9,788 bases of DNA, taken from NCBI GenBank assembly GCA_023389545.1, contig JAEWEI010000008.1:1-9788 (forward strand). Direction: 5' to 3'. Shown in pieces: positions 1 through 6,676 of the stretch. Every line of letters begins with the position of its first letter. Position 1 is the first letter of the stretch. This DNA comes from Actinomycetes bacterium (lineage in GTDB: Bacteria; Actinomycetota; Actinomycetes; Actinomycetales; Cellulomonadaceae). Position numbers and translations under genes: made by a program. The notes beneath the pieces are model-generated. The model ran no database searches. It had not been told where the DNA came from and worked only from the letters and a program-made list of their open reading frames with translations.

Positions 1-720
1 CCCCTGGACCCGTCGGCCCCCGCCTCACCAGGCGACCCGGGGGCCGGGGACACGATCTCGGTGTCGGTCAACGGGGTCAACGGCGCCCCCAGCAGCTCGA
101 TCGTGGTGCTGCTGGCGATCACCCTGCTGTCGGTGGCGCCGTCGCTGCTGCTGATGACCACCAGCTTCACCAAGATCCTGGTGGTGCTGTCCCTGACCCG
201 CAACGCCCTCGGGCTGCAGGGCGTGCCGCCCAACCAGGTGCTCGCGGGCCTGGCCCTGTTCCTCAGCCTGTTCGTGATGGCGCCCGTCGTCGGCGACGTC
301 AACGAGGTGGGCGTGCAGCCCTACCTGGCGGGCGAGCTGACGTTCTCCCAGGCGGTGGACGTCGGCTCGGAGCCGCTGCGCGAGTTCATGCTCGCCCACA
401 CCCGGGAGGCGGACCTGGCGCTGGTGACGCGCGCCGCGGACCAGCCCAACCCCGAGGACCCGGCTTCGGTGTCGATGCTCACACTGATCCCGGCGTTCAT
501 GCTGTCGGAGCTGCGGGCAGCGTTCATCATCGGCTTCGTCATCTTCGTGCCGTTCCTGGTGATCGACCTGGTGGTCTCCGCGGCGCTGATGTCGATGGGC
601 ATGATGATGCTGCCGCCGATCATGGTGTCGCTGCCGTTCAAGCTGCTGCTGTTCGTGCTCGTCGACGGCTGGGGCCTGATCCTCACCGCGCTCATCGGCT
701 CGTATGCGGGCGGTGGTTGA
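1..720 (+). CDS. fliP: Flagellar type III export gate protein FliP (5' partial)
   Basis: FliP is an integral membrane subunit of the flagellar export gate; together with FliQ and FliR it forms the channel that passes rod, hook and filament subunits across the membrane. The frame is open from the first base, so 239 codons are visible and the true start lies upstream. The family signature is clear: TSFTKILVVLS, a PPNQVLAGLALFLSLFVM stretch, LIPAFMLSEL, and near the end the methionine-rich LMSMGMMMLPP followed by SLPFKLLLFVLVDGW. About four hydrophobic segments are visible. FliP normally carries a cleaved signal peptide; here that part is outside the window. The GTG at 61 lies inside the gene: the Pro/Gly/Asp-rich residues before it run in the same frame and look like the usual region between signal peptide and first membrane helix. 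The stop is 2 bases before the preferred fliQ start. Confidence 0.96.
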   Translation, partial: PLDPSAPASPGDPGAGDTISVSVNGVNGAPSSSIVVLLAITLLSVAPSLLLMTTSFTKILVVLSLTRNALGLQGVPPNQVLAGLALFLSLFVMAPVVGDVNEVGVQPYLAGELTFSQAVDVGSEPLREFMLAHTREADLALVTRAADQPNPEDPASVSMLTLIPAFMLSELRAAFIIGFVIFVPFLVIDLVVSAALMSMGMMMLPPIMVSLPFKLLLFVLVDGWGLILTALIGSYAGGG

Positions 721-722
721 CG

Positions 723-995
723 GTGGACACGAACGCGGTCCTGGACATCGGCCTGGACGCCCTGATCCTCGCGGCCAAGCTCGCCGCGCCCGTGCTGGTC
801 ACCGCGTTGGTGGTGGGCTTCGTGGTGTCGCTGCTGCAGTCGGTGACGCAGATCCAAGAGGTCACGCTCAGTTTCGTGCCGAAGGCGGTGGCCGCCGCTG
901 TGGCGCTGCTGGTCTCCGGGCACTGGATGATCTCCGAGCTCGTCACGTTCACCCACGAGCTGTTCGGCCGCATCCCCCAGCTGTTGGGCGGCTGA
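723..995 (+). CDS. fliQ: Flagellar type III export gate protein FliQ
   Basis: FliQ is the small two-helix subunit of the FliPQR export channel. The protein is 90 residues from the GTG at 723, matching the usual length of about 89-90. It shows VLDIG near the N-terminus, a first membrane helix, the conserved SLLQSVTQIQEVTLSFVPK loop, a second helix, and the FGRIPQL tail. The start is uncertain. A TTG at 717 overlaps the fliP stop (TTGA) and would add two residues. GTG 723 is preferred because GGTGG at 712-716 then sits six bases upstream and GTG is the commoner start in such genomes. Translation is probably coupled to fliP. The fliR start follows 5 bases after the stop. Confidence 0.95.
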   Translation: MDTNAVLDIGLDALILAAKLAAPVLVTALVVGFVVSLLQSVTQIQEVTLSFVPKAVAAAVALLVSGHWMISELVTFTHELFGRIPQLLGG

Positions 996-1000
996 GCGCC

Positions 1001-1771
1001 GTGGGCCCGCTGACCGTCACGTTGCCGCTGGCGATGGTGGAGCTGGTGATGCTGGCCGGCGTGCGCGTCGCCGCGTTCCTGGTGATCGCGCCGCCGTTCG
1101 CGAACAGCTCCGTCCCAGGCCGCGTCAAGGCGATGCTGGCCGTGGGCCTGGCGCTGGCGATGAGCCCGCGCCTGGGCCCCGCCGACGGGACGCTCAGCAC
1201 CGCCGGGTTCGTGGGCGCCCTGATCATGCAGGTGCTGATCGGCGGGGCGCTGGGCTTCCTGGTGGCGCTGGTGTTCGCGGCGGTGCAGGGCGCCGGGACG
1301 TTCATCGACCTGTTCGGCGGCTTCCAGATGGCGGCGGCGTTCGACCCGATGAGCATGACCAGCGGCGCGCAGTTCGCGCGGCTCTACCAGTTCACCGCCG
1401 TGGTGCTGCTGTTCGCCCTGGACGGGCACCAGATGCTGATCGCCGGCCTGGCGCGCACGTTCGACGCGCTGCCCATCGGGGGGGCCCTGGACCTCTCGCG
1501 GCTGGGCAGCACGCTCGTGGACGGCACTGCGCAGATGTTCGTGGCGGCCCTGCAGATCGCGGGGCCGCTGATCGTGGTGCTGTTCCTCACCGACGTGGGC
1601 CTGGGACTGCTCACCCGGGTCTCGCCGGCGATGAACGCGTTCGCGCTGGGCTTCCCGCTCAAGATCTTGATGACCCTCACGTTCGCGACCTTCGCGTACC
1701 TGGCGATGCCCGGGGTGATCGACGGCCTGCTGGGCAGCGCCGTCCAGGCGGTCCTGGGGGTGGTCCGATGA
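1001..1771 (+). CDS. fliR: Flagellar type III export gate protein FliR
   Basis: FliR completes the FliPQR channel in the basal-body membrane. From the GTG at 1001 the protein has 256 residues, normal for the family. Visible family features are an N-terminal helix followed by APPFANSSVPGRVK, the GFLVALVFAAVQGAG stretch, GGFQMAAAFDP, a LFALDGHQMLIAGL helix, and near the C-terminus RVSPAMNAFALGFPLKI. These match the standard FliR pattern of several hydrophobic segments with conserved Pro/Asn/Gly loops. The same frame is open back to an ATG at 704, but that would run entirely through fliQ in another frame and yields Arg/Gly-rich nonsense, so the start at 1001 is chosen. An ATG at 1034 is possible but would trim the N-terminus. 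No clear ribosome binding site is seen, so coupling to fliQ is likely. The stop overlaps the flhB start as ATGA. Confidence 0.95.
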   Translation: MGPLTVTLPLAMVELVMLAGVRVAAFLVIAPPFANSSVPGRVKAMLAVGLALAMSPRLGPADGTLSTAGFVGALIMQVLIGGALGFLVALVFAAVQGAGTFIDLFGGFQMAAAFDPMSMTSGAQFARLYQFTAVVLLFALDGHQMLIAGLARTFDALPIGGALDLSRLGSTLVDGTAQMFVAALQIAGPLIVVLFLTDVGLGLLTRVSPAMNAFALGFPLKILMTLTFATFAYLAMPGVIDGLLGSAVQAVLGVVR

Positions 1772-2901
1772 GCAACGACGGCCAGGAGCGCAGCGAGAAG
1801 GCCACCCCGCAGCGGATGAAGGAGGTCCGCCGCAAGGGCGAGCTCGCCCGCTCGCAGGACCTCTCGGCGTGGGTGGGGCTCGGCGCCGCGGCGCTCATGC
1901 TGCCGATGGTGATCGGAGCGGCCGGCGAGGCCGCGAAGTCGCAGCTCGCCGCCGTCCGCGACATCGCCGCGAACCCGCGCGAGGGGGCCGTCACGGCGGT
2001 GCTGGGCGACGGCCTCGGCTCGCTGCTGCCCACGCTCGCGCCCATGTTCGCCCTCGTCGTGCTCGTCACGGTGGCGGTGGCCGCGGCGCAGGGCGGAGTG
2101 CACTTCAAGAAGTTCAAGCTCAACGTCAAGCAGCTCAACGTGTTCGCCGGCATCAAGCGCCTGTTCAGCGGCCAGACCTGGTGGCAGGGCGCCAAGACGC
2201 TGCTCAAGACGGGGGTGGTGGCCGGGGCGCTGTACCTGGGCGTGCAGTCACTGGTGCCGCTGCTCATGGGCTCGGGCCGCCTGACGCTCGCGCAGCTCAT
2301 CGGCGCGGCCTCCTCCGGGGCCACGATGCTGCTGCGGCTGGGCATCATCGCGGGCGTCCTGCTCGCGGTGGCCGACGTCGCCGTCGTCATGCGCCGCAAC
2401 CGCAAGAAGACCCGCATGACGATGCGCGAGGTCAAGGACGAGCACAAGCGCACCGAGGGCGACCCGCTGCTCAAGGGAGCGATCCGCTCCAAGCAGATGG
2501 CCATGAGCCGCAACCGCATGATGGCGGCTGTGGCCGACGCGGACGTCGTCCTGGTCAACCCCACGCACGTGGCTGTCGCGCTCACCTACAAGCCGGGCTC
2601 GGGGGCGCCGCGCGTGGTGGCCAAGGGCGCCGGTGTCGTCGCCACCCGCATCCGCGAGGAGGCCGCCGCCAAGCACGTCCCGATGGTCGAGGACGTCCCG
2701 CTGGCCCGCGCGCTGCATAGCGCCTGCGAGCTGGGCGAGGAGGTCCCCGAGTACCTGTTCACCGCGGTGGCCCGCGTGCTGGCCTTCGTCATGACGCTGC
2801 GCCGCCGGGGCGCCGCCACCGGGAAGCACAAGGTCCCCGGCGTCGCGCCCGAGCTGCCCGAGGCGCCCGCCCGCCGAGGCCGGCGCCGGGAGGCGGCATG
2901 A
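1768..2901 (+). CDS. flhB: Flagellar export switch protein FlhB
   Basis: FlhB sits beside the FliPQR channel and switches export from rod/hook to filament substrates by cutting its own cytoplasmic domain. The 377-residue protein begins with the typical ERSEKATPQRMKEVRRKGE, followed by four hydrophobic segments at roughly residues 33-52, 87-108, 147-168 and 188-208. A basic linker (MRRNRKKTRM) then leads into the cytoplasmic domain. The autocleavage motif NPTH is intact at residues 264-267, so cleavage between Asn264 and Pro265 is expected. The C-terminal tail is rich in Pro, Ala and Arg and looks unconserved. The ATG overlaps the fliR stop (ATGA), with a G-rich stretch at 1756-1763 serving as the ribosome binding site. 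The stop overlaps a possible 35-codon frame that leads to flhA. Confidence 0.97.
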   Translation: MSNDGQERSEKATPQRMKEVRRKGELARSQDLSAWVGLGAAALMLPMVIGAAGEAAKSQLAAVRDIAANPREGAVTAVLGDGLGSLLPTLAPMFALVVLVTVAVAAAQGGVHFKKFKLNVKQLNVFAGIKRLFSGQTWWQGAKTLLKTGVVAGALYLGVQSLVPLLMGSGRLTLAQLIGAASSGATMLLRLGIIAGVLLAVADVAVVMRRNRKKTRMTMREVKDEHKRTEGDPLLKGAIRSKQMAMSRNRMMAAVADADVVLVNPTHVAVALTYKPGSGAPRVVAKGAGVVATRIREEAAAKHVPMVEDVPLARALHSACELGEEVPEYLFTAVARVLAFVMTLRRRGAATGKHKVPGVAPELPEAPARRGRRREAA

Positions 2902-3005
2902 GCCCCCCGATGGCCGCGACCCCCTGCCGCGCCACCACAGCCCCTCCGCCCGCACCCGCACCTGACGCGCCCGCAGCCCCCGCTGCCAGGAAGGCCCGCA
3001 CATGA
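2898..3005 (+). CDS. Possible 35-codon coupling ORF between flhB and flhA
   Basis: This small frame fills the 100-base gap between flhB and flhA. Its ATG overlaps the flhB stop as ATGA (2898-2901), and its TGA overlaps the flhA start as ATGA (3002-3005). GGGAGG at 2888-2893 sits four bases before its start. The predicted peptide is 35 residues, dominated by Pro and Ala, with one Cys and a basic end (ARKART). It has no recognised domain and resembles low-complexity translation of GC-rich DNA. If translated, its role is more likely to carry ribosomes from flhB to flhA than to make a functional peptide. Chance overlap at both ends cannot be excluded, and flhA has a good ribosome binding site of its own. 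Confidence 0.3.
   Translation: MSPPMAATPCRATTAPPPAPAPDAPAAPAARKART
2988..2994 (+). promoter_or_regulatory. flhA ribosome binding site
   Basis: AGGAAGG lies seven bases before the ATG at 3002. It is one of the strongest Shine-Dalgarno sequences in the window and fixes the flhA start. It also means flhA could initiate independently of the upstream small frame. Confidence 0.75.
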
Positions 3006-5059
3006 ACAACCGCTCGGTCTCCCAGTTCGCCGTCCCCGTGGGCGTCGTGGGCATCGTCCTGCTGCTCGTCGTGCCGCTGCCCGCCGCACTGCTCGACGTG
3101 CTGCTCGCGATCAACATCACCGCGGCGCTCGTCATCCTGCTGACCAGCATGTACGTGCAGCGTCCGCTGGACTTCTCGATCTTCCCGTCGCTGATCCTGG
3201 TGTTCACGCTGTTCCGGCTGGGGCTCAACGTGGCCTCCACCCGGCTCGTGCTGCGAGACGGCTACGCGGGCCAGGTGATCGACGCGTTCGGGCACTTCGT
3301 GGTGGGCGGGTCGCTCGTCATCGGGCTGGTGATCTTCCTGATCCTGGTGGTCATCCAGTTCGTCGTGATCACCAACGGCGCGGGCCGCGTCGCCGAGGTC
3401 GGCGCCCGGTTCACCCTCGACGCGATGCCCGGCAAGCAGATGGCCATCGACGCGGACCTCAACTCGGGGCTCATCGACGAGGAGCAGGCCCGCAAGCGCC
3501 GCGCCGACGTGGCCGCCGAGGCCGACTTCTACGGCGCGATGGACGGCGGCTCGAAGTTCGTCAAGGGCGACGCGATCGCGGGCATCATCATCACCGTCAT
3601 CAACCTGGTGGGCGGGTTCGCCATCGGCATGGTGCAGATGGGCATGACGGCGGGGGAGTCGCTCGAGCGGTTCAGCCTGCTGACCATCGGCGACGGCCTC
3701 GTCACCCAGATCCCCGCGCTGCTGCTCTCGGTGTCCACCGGCATCGTCGTCACGCGTGCCACGGCCGAGGGCGACATGGGCACGGCCGCGGCCAAGCAGC
3801 TCATGCAGTCGCGCTCCGCGCTCGCCATCGCGGGCTGCGGCGCCATCGCGCTGGCGATGCTGCCGGGCATGCCCAAGCCGCCGTTCCTCATCGTGGGAGC
3901 CGCGCTGCTGATCGGCGCGCAGCGGATCAAGGCCACCGAGGACCGCGAGGCGCAGGCGGCCAAGTCCTCCTCAGCCGCCGACGCCACGCCGACCGCCGCC
4001 GACACCCCCGAGCAGCTCATCGAGCAGATGCGCGTGCACACCCTCGAGATCCTGCTCGCCCCGGACCTGGTGGACCTGGTCGGCGCGGGCCCGGACCGGG
4101 ACCTGCTGAACCGGGTGCGCGGGCTGCGCCGCAAGATCGCGATGGACCTGGGCATCGTGGTGCCGCCGGTGCGCACCCGCGACTCCGTGGACCTGCCGCG
4201 CTCCACGTACGTGGTGCGGATCTCCGGGGTGGAGGTCGGCCGGGGCGAGGCGCCTGCCGGGCGGCTGCTCGCGCTCGGCGACGACCTGGCGGCGCTGCCC
4301 GGGCAGGCCGTCGTGGAGCCCGTGTTCGGACTGCCGGGCAAGTGGGTGCCCACCGAGCTGCGGCACGCCGCCGAGCTGGCCGGGGCCACGGTCGTGGACA
4401 GGGTGTCGGTGCTGATCACCCACCTGGGCTCGATCATCGCGCAGAACGCCCCGCGCCTGCTCGGCCGCGAGGACGTCCGGGTGCTCACCGAGGGCGTCAA
4501 GCAGGTCAACCCGTCAGTGGTGGAGGAGCTCGTCCCGGGGCTGCTGAGCCTCGGCGAGGTGCAGCGCGTGCTGCAGGGGCTGCTCGCCGAGGAGGTCGCC
4601 ATCCGCGACCTGTCGCGGATCTACGAGGCGCTGACCCTGCGCGCCAAGACGGGAACCGACCTGGAGGGGCTCGTCGAGGCGGCGCGGGCCGCGCTCGGCC
4701 CCGCGCTCAGCGCGCAGCACACCCACGAGGGCGTGCTGCGGGTCGTCACCCTCGACCCGGCGCTCGAGCAGAGCCTCGTCGAGCAGCTCCGGCCCTCGGA
4801 CGCCGGCTCCCAGCTCCTGGTGGAGCCCGACCGCCTCGAGTCGATCCTCACCCAGGTGCGCACCGCCGTGGGCGCCGCCGAGGCCGCGGGCTACCCCGTG
4901 GTCGTGGTGTGCGCGCCGGCGCTGCGCCCCGCCCTGCGCCGCCTGGTGATGCTCGGCCAGACGCGCACCCCCGTGCTGTCCTACTCCGAGGTCACCGGCT
5001 CCGGAGTCAAGATCGAGACCGTCGGGATGGTGAGCGGTGTCCACACGATTGCTGCTTGA
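3002..5059 (+). CDS. flhA: Flagellar export docking protein FlhA
   Basis: FlhA is the large membrane subunit of the export apparatus; its cytoplasmic domain forms a ring that docks chaperone-substrate complexes, and its membrane part couples export to the proton motive force. The protein has 685 residues, normal for the family. The first 310 or so hold about eight hydrophobic segments and the FHIPEP family signature, seen as GRVAEVGARFTLDAMPGKQM at residues 128-147 followed by DEEQARKRR and EADFYGAMDG. A Ser/Ala/Thr-rich linker near residue 325 precedes the soluble domain, which shows EILLAPDLVDLV, IVVPPVRTRD, LGRED and LRAKTGTDLE. No damage is visible. The ATG at 3002 has a good ribosome binding site. 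The 3' end overlaps the FlhF-like gene by 23 bases, consistent with co-translation. Confidence 0.97.
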   Translation: MNNRSVSQFAVPVGVVGIVLLLVVPLPAALLDVLLAINITAALVILLTSMYVQRPLDFSIFPSLILVFTLFRLGLNVASTRLVLRDGYAGQVIDAFGHFVVGGSLVIGLVIFLILVVIQFVVITNGAGRVAEVGARFTLDAMPGKQMAIDADLNSGLIDEEQARKRRADVAAEADFYGAMDGGSKFVKGDAIAGIIITVINLVGGFAIGMVQMGMTAGESLERFSLLTIGDGLVTQIPALLLSVSTGIVVTRATAEGDMGTAAAKQLMQSRSALAIAGCGAIALAMLPGMPKPPFLIVGAALLIGAQRIKATEDREAQAAKSSSAADATPTAADTPEQLIEQMRVHTLEILLAPDLVDLVGAGPDRDLLNRVRGLRRKIAMDLGIVVPPVRTRDSVDLPRSTYVVRISGVEVGRGEAPAGRLLALGDDLAALPGQAVVEPVFGLPGKWVPTELRHAAELAGATVVDRVSVLITHLGSIIAQNAPRLLGREDVRVLTEGVKQVNPSVVEELVPGLLSLGEVQRVLQGLLAEEVAIRDLSRIYEALTLRAKTGTDLEGLVEAARAALGPALSAQHTHEGVLRVVTLDPALEQSLVEQLRPSDAGSQLLVEPDRLESILTQVRTAVGAAEAAGYPVVVVCAPALRPALRRLVMLGQTRTPVLSYSEVTGSGVKIETVGMVSGVHTIAA

Positions 5060-6188
5060 GGGGACCGACCTGCCCGAGCTCATGGCGCATGTGCGCGCCG
5101 AGTTCGGGAGCTCGGCGCGGATCGTGCGCGCCGAGCGCGTGCGCACCGGGGGGTTCGCGGGCTTCTTCGCCCGGCAGCGCTACGAGCTGACGGTGGACGT
5201 CGCGGACGAGCCGCACACCCGGCCGCGCGCGATGCGGCAGCATCCCGCGCCCGCCGGGCTGGAGGCGCTGCTCGCCGCCGCGGACGCCGCGGAGATCGAC
5301 GCCGCGCCTGGCCAGGAGCTCGCGCCCCTCGCCGGACAGGGCGTCGCGGCGCCGCCGGCCCCTGAGCCCGGGCCGCGCGTGTCCACCGGGGAGGAGGCGT
5401 TCGCCTCGGTGCTCGACCAGGTCCGCGCGATGGCGGGCGGCGCGGTGATCGCCGACGTCGAGGTGCCGGCGCCCGGCGCGCGCGCCTTCGAGCCGCTCGT
5501 CCCCGCCACCGTCGCGCCGCCCAGCGCAGGTGTGGGGCGCGACGCGCTGCGCGATCTGGGCGTGCCCGAGCACTACCTGGCCCGCGTGCCGGGGACCGGC
5601 CCGGTGCTGCTGTCCGCCGTCCTGGAGGCCCTGCCCGTGGCGCCGGGACTGCCCCGGGCCGCAGGCTCGGTGATCGTGGTCGCCGGCCCGTCGGGTGAGG
5701 CGCTCGCGGTGGCCATGCAGCTCGCCGAGCGGCTGGGGCAGCCGGCCTCGGGCGTGGTGCTGGCTGGGCGGGCCGAGGCGACGGCCGGGCACGGGCGGCG
5801 GGTGACCACAGTCGTCGCCGCGCGGCGGTGGCGGGGTCAGGCCCTCGACGCCGACGGCCAGGTGGCGGTCATCGCCCTCGGGGTGGGCCCCGACGCCCCG
5901 TCCCGGGCCGAGGCCGCCGAGCTGGTCGAGGCGTTCGCCCCCGACCAGGTGTGGGGGGTGGTGGACGCGCACAGCAAGCTGCGGGACTGCGCGCGCTGGC
6001 TCGCGGAGACGGGCGCCCGCCGCCGGATCGACGTCCTCGCGGTGCGTGGCGTCTTCGAGACCACCCAGCCGGGGACTGTGCTCGACCTCGGGGTCCCGAT
6101 CGCGTGGATCGACGGGCTGCCCGCCACCAGGGTCGCCTGGGCTGCGGCGCTCAGCGACCGCCTGCCCGCCGGGGCGCGATGGGACTGA
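5037..6188 (+). CDS. flhF: FlhF-like protein with degenerate GTPase domain
   Basis: FlhF is an SRP-family GTPase that helps set flagellum position and number in many bacteria. This 383-residue protein keeps an FlhF-like N-terminus (a small domain at residues 1-55 with VRAEFGSSARIVRAE and GGFAGFF). A long Ala/Pro-rich linker follows, then a likely helical N domain (about 165-205) and a Rossmann-like region from 211. The G1 loop should read GxxGxGKTT, but here it is GPSGEALAVA (217-226) with no Lys-Thr. No DTAG or TKxD motif is seen; VVDAHSKLRD (308-317) may be a relic of the fourth motif. GTP binding in the usual way is therefore unlikely. Assignment rests on the N-terminus and on position directly after flhA, where flhF is common. 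The GTG start overlaps flhA by 23 bases. No flhG follows. It could instead be called a flagellar protein of unknown function. Confidence 0.72.
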   Translation: MSTRLLLEGTDLPELMAHVRAEFGSSARIVRAERVRTGGFAGFFARQRYELTVDVADEPHTRPRAMRQHPAPAGLEALLAAADAAEIDAAPGQELAPLAGQGVAAPPAPEPGPRVSTGEEAFASVLDQVRAMAGGAVIADVEVPAPGARAFEPLVPATVAPPSAGVGRDALRDLGVPEHYLARVPGTGPVLLSAVLEALPVAPGLPRAAGSVIVVAGPSGEALAVAMQLAERLGQPASGVVLAGRAEATAGHGRRVTTVVAARRWRGQALDADGQVAVIALGVGPDAPSRAEAAELVEAFAPDQVWGVVDAHSKLRDCARWLAETGARRRIDVLAVRGVFETTQPGTVLDLGVPIAWIDGLPATRVAWAAALSDRLPAGARWD

Positions 6189-6200
6189 CGCGCCGTGCCG

Positions 6201-6232
6201 CCGCGCCGCCGAGGCCGTGCGGCCGGGCGCGG
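6201..6232 (+). terminator. GC-rich hairpin between flhF-like gene and csrA
   Basis: CCGCGCC at 6201-6207 pairs with GGCGCGG at 6226-6232. Inside, GCCG (6208-6211) can pair with CGGC (6220-6223), leaving a two-base bulge and an eight-base loop. No T-run follows, so this would be an atypical terminator or pause site for the export operon. It ends two bases before the csrA -10 element. Hairpins arise easily by chance in DNA this GC-rich. Confidence 0.3.
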
Positions 6233-6233
6233 G

Positions 6234-6246
6234 TAGGCTGACCGGA
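6234..6246 (+). promoter_or_regulatory. Probable csrA promoter -10 (leaderless start)
   Basis: TAGGCT at 6234-6239 fits the actinobacterial -10 pattern (TAnnnT) and is followed by six bases and then the csrA ATG at 6246. That spacing places the transcription start on or next to the start codon, the arrangement of leaderless actinobacterial genes. No Shine-Dalgarno sequence precedes csrA, which agrees. No good -35 is visible about 17 bases upstream. Confidence 0.5.
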
Positions 6247-6524
6247 TGCTGGTCCTGAGCCGTCGCGTCGGCGAACGCCTCGTGATCGGCGACGACATCG
6301 TCCTGACGGTCATCGAGGTCCGCAGCGACGGGGTCCGCCTGGGCATCGACGCCCCGCGTGACGTCCGCATCCACCGCGCCGAGATCCTCGAGGCCGTCAC
6401 CGCCGCCAACGTGGAGGCCAGCGCCGTCGACGACGACGCCGTCGACGCGCTCCGCGAGCTCGTCACCCGTCCGCGCCCGGCGCCCCCCGCCGACTCCTCG
6501 CCGGGCCCCGCCCAGCGCCACTGA
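6246..6524 (+). CDS. csrA: Carbon storage regulator CsrA, C-terminally extended
   Basis: CsrA is a small dimeric RNA-binding protein that controls translation by binding GGA motifs near ribosome binding sites; in Gram-positive motile bacteria it typically restrains flagellin synthesis and is countered by FliW. The N-terminus is canonical: MLVLSRRVGERLVIGDDI, then RLGIDAPRDVRIHRAEI. The main RNA-contact positions (Leu4, Arg6 and Arg44) are present. Typical CsrA has about 61-75 residues. This one has 92, the extra part being an acidic patch (VDDDAVDALREL) and a Pro-rich tail. The gene starts 57 bases after the FlhF-like gene and seems to have its own leaderless promoter. FliW is not in the window. 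The identification is firm; the role of the tail is unknown. Confidence 0.95.
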   Translation: MLVLSRRVGERLVIGDDIVLTVIEVRSDGVRLGIDAPRDVRIHRAEILEAVTAANVEASAVDDDAVDALRELVTRPRPAPPADSSPGPAQRH

Positions 6525-6560
6525 GCCGCGCGAGCGCCACCGCAGGTCAGCGGGTGCTCG

Positions 6561-6582
6561 GCTGCCGGGATCACCCGGTGGC
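6561..6582 (+). terminator. Hairpin downstream of csrA
   Basis: GCTGCCGGG (6561-6569) and CCCGGTGGC (6574-6582) can form a nine-pair stem, two of the pairs being G-T wobbles, around the four-base loop ATCA. It lies 36 bases after the csrA stop and just before the candidate cheA promoter, a sensible place to end the csrA transcript. It lacks a T-run, so terminator function is tentative. Confidence 0.35.
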
Positions 6583-6596
6583 GCCGCCCCGCATCC

Positions 6597-6624
6597 CTCA
6601 ACTGCGGCCCAGGGCTGTCGATCA
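6597..6624 (+). promoter_or_regulatory. Candidate FliA/WhiG-type sigma promoter for cheA
   Basis: CTCA at 6597-6600 and GTCGATCA at 6617-6624 are separated by 16 bases. The FliA/WhiG sigma family recognises TAAA- or CTCA-like -35 boxes and GCCGATAA-like -10 boxes 15-17 bases apart, and here the core CGAT matches. Transcription would start near 6630, leaving a leader of about 46 bases before the cheA GTG. This would put cheA, cheW and perhaps the receptor under late flagellar control. Confidence 0.45.
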
Positions 6625-6665
6625 GTGAGGCGACGTCGGTGGACCGCCCTCGACGAGGTACTGGT

Positions 6666-6670
6666 GGAGG
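6666..6670 (+). promoter_or_regulatory. cheA ribosome binding site
   Basis: GGAGG sits six bases before the GTG at 6677. A second GGAGG at 6679-6683 is only two bases from the in-frame ATG at 6686, too close to work well. This favours GTG 6677 as the cheA start. Confidence 0.65.
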
Positions 6671-6676
6671 CGCTTC

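Noticed and set aside
61..63. GTG at 61 as the fliP start
   Set aside because: The frame continues upstream without a stop to base 1, and FliP needs an N-terminal signal peptide that would lie further upstream.
704..1000. Upstream extension of the fliR frame to an ATG at 704
   Set aside because: It would overlap all of fliQ and the added residues are Arg/Gly-rich nonsense. FliR similarity begins just after the GTG at 1001.
1869..2720. Second + strand frame inside flhB
   Set aside because: Arg/Gly/Ala-rich shadow of flhB with no family resemblance.
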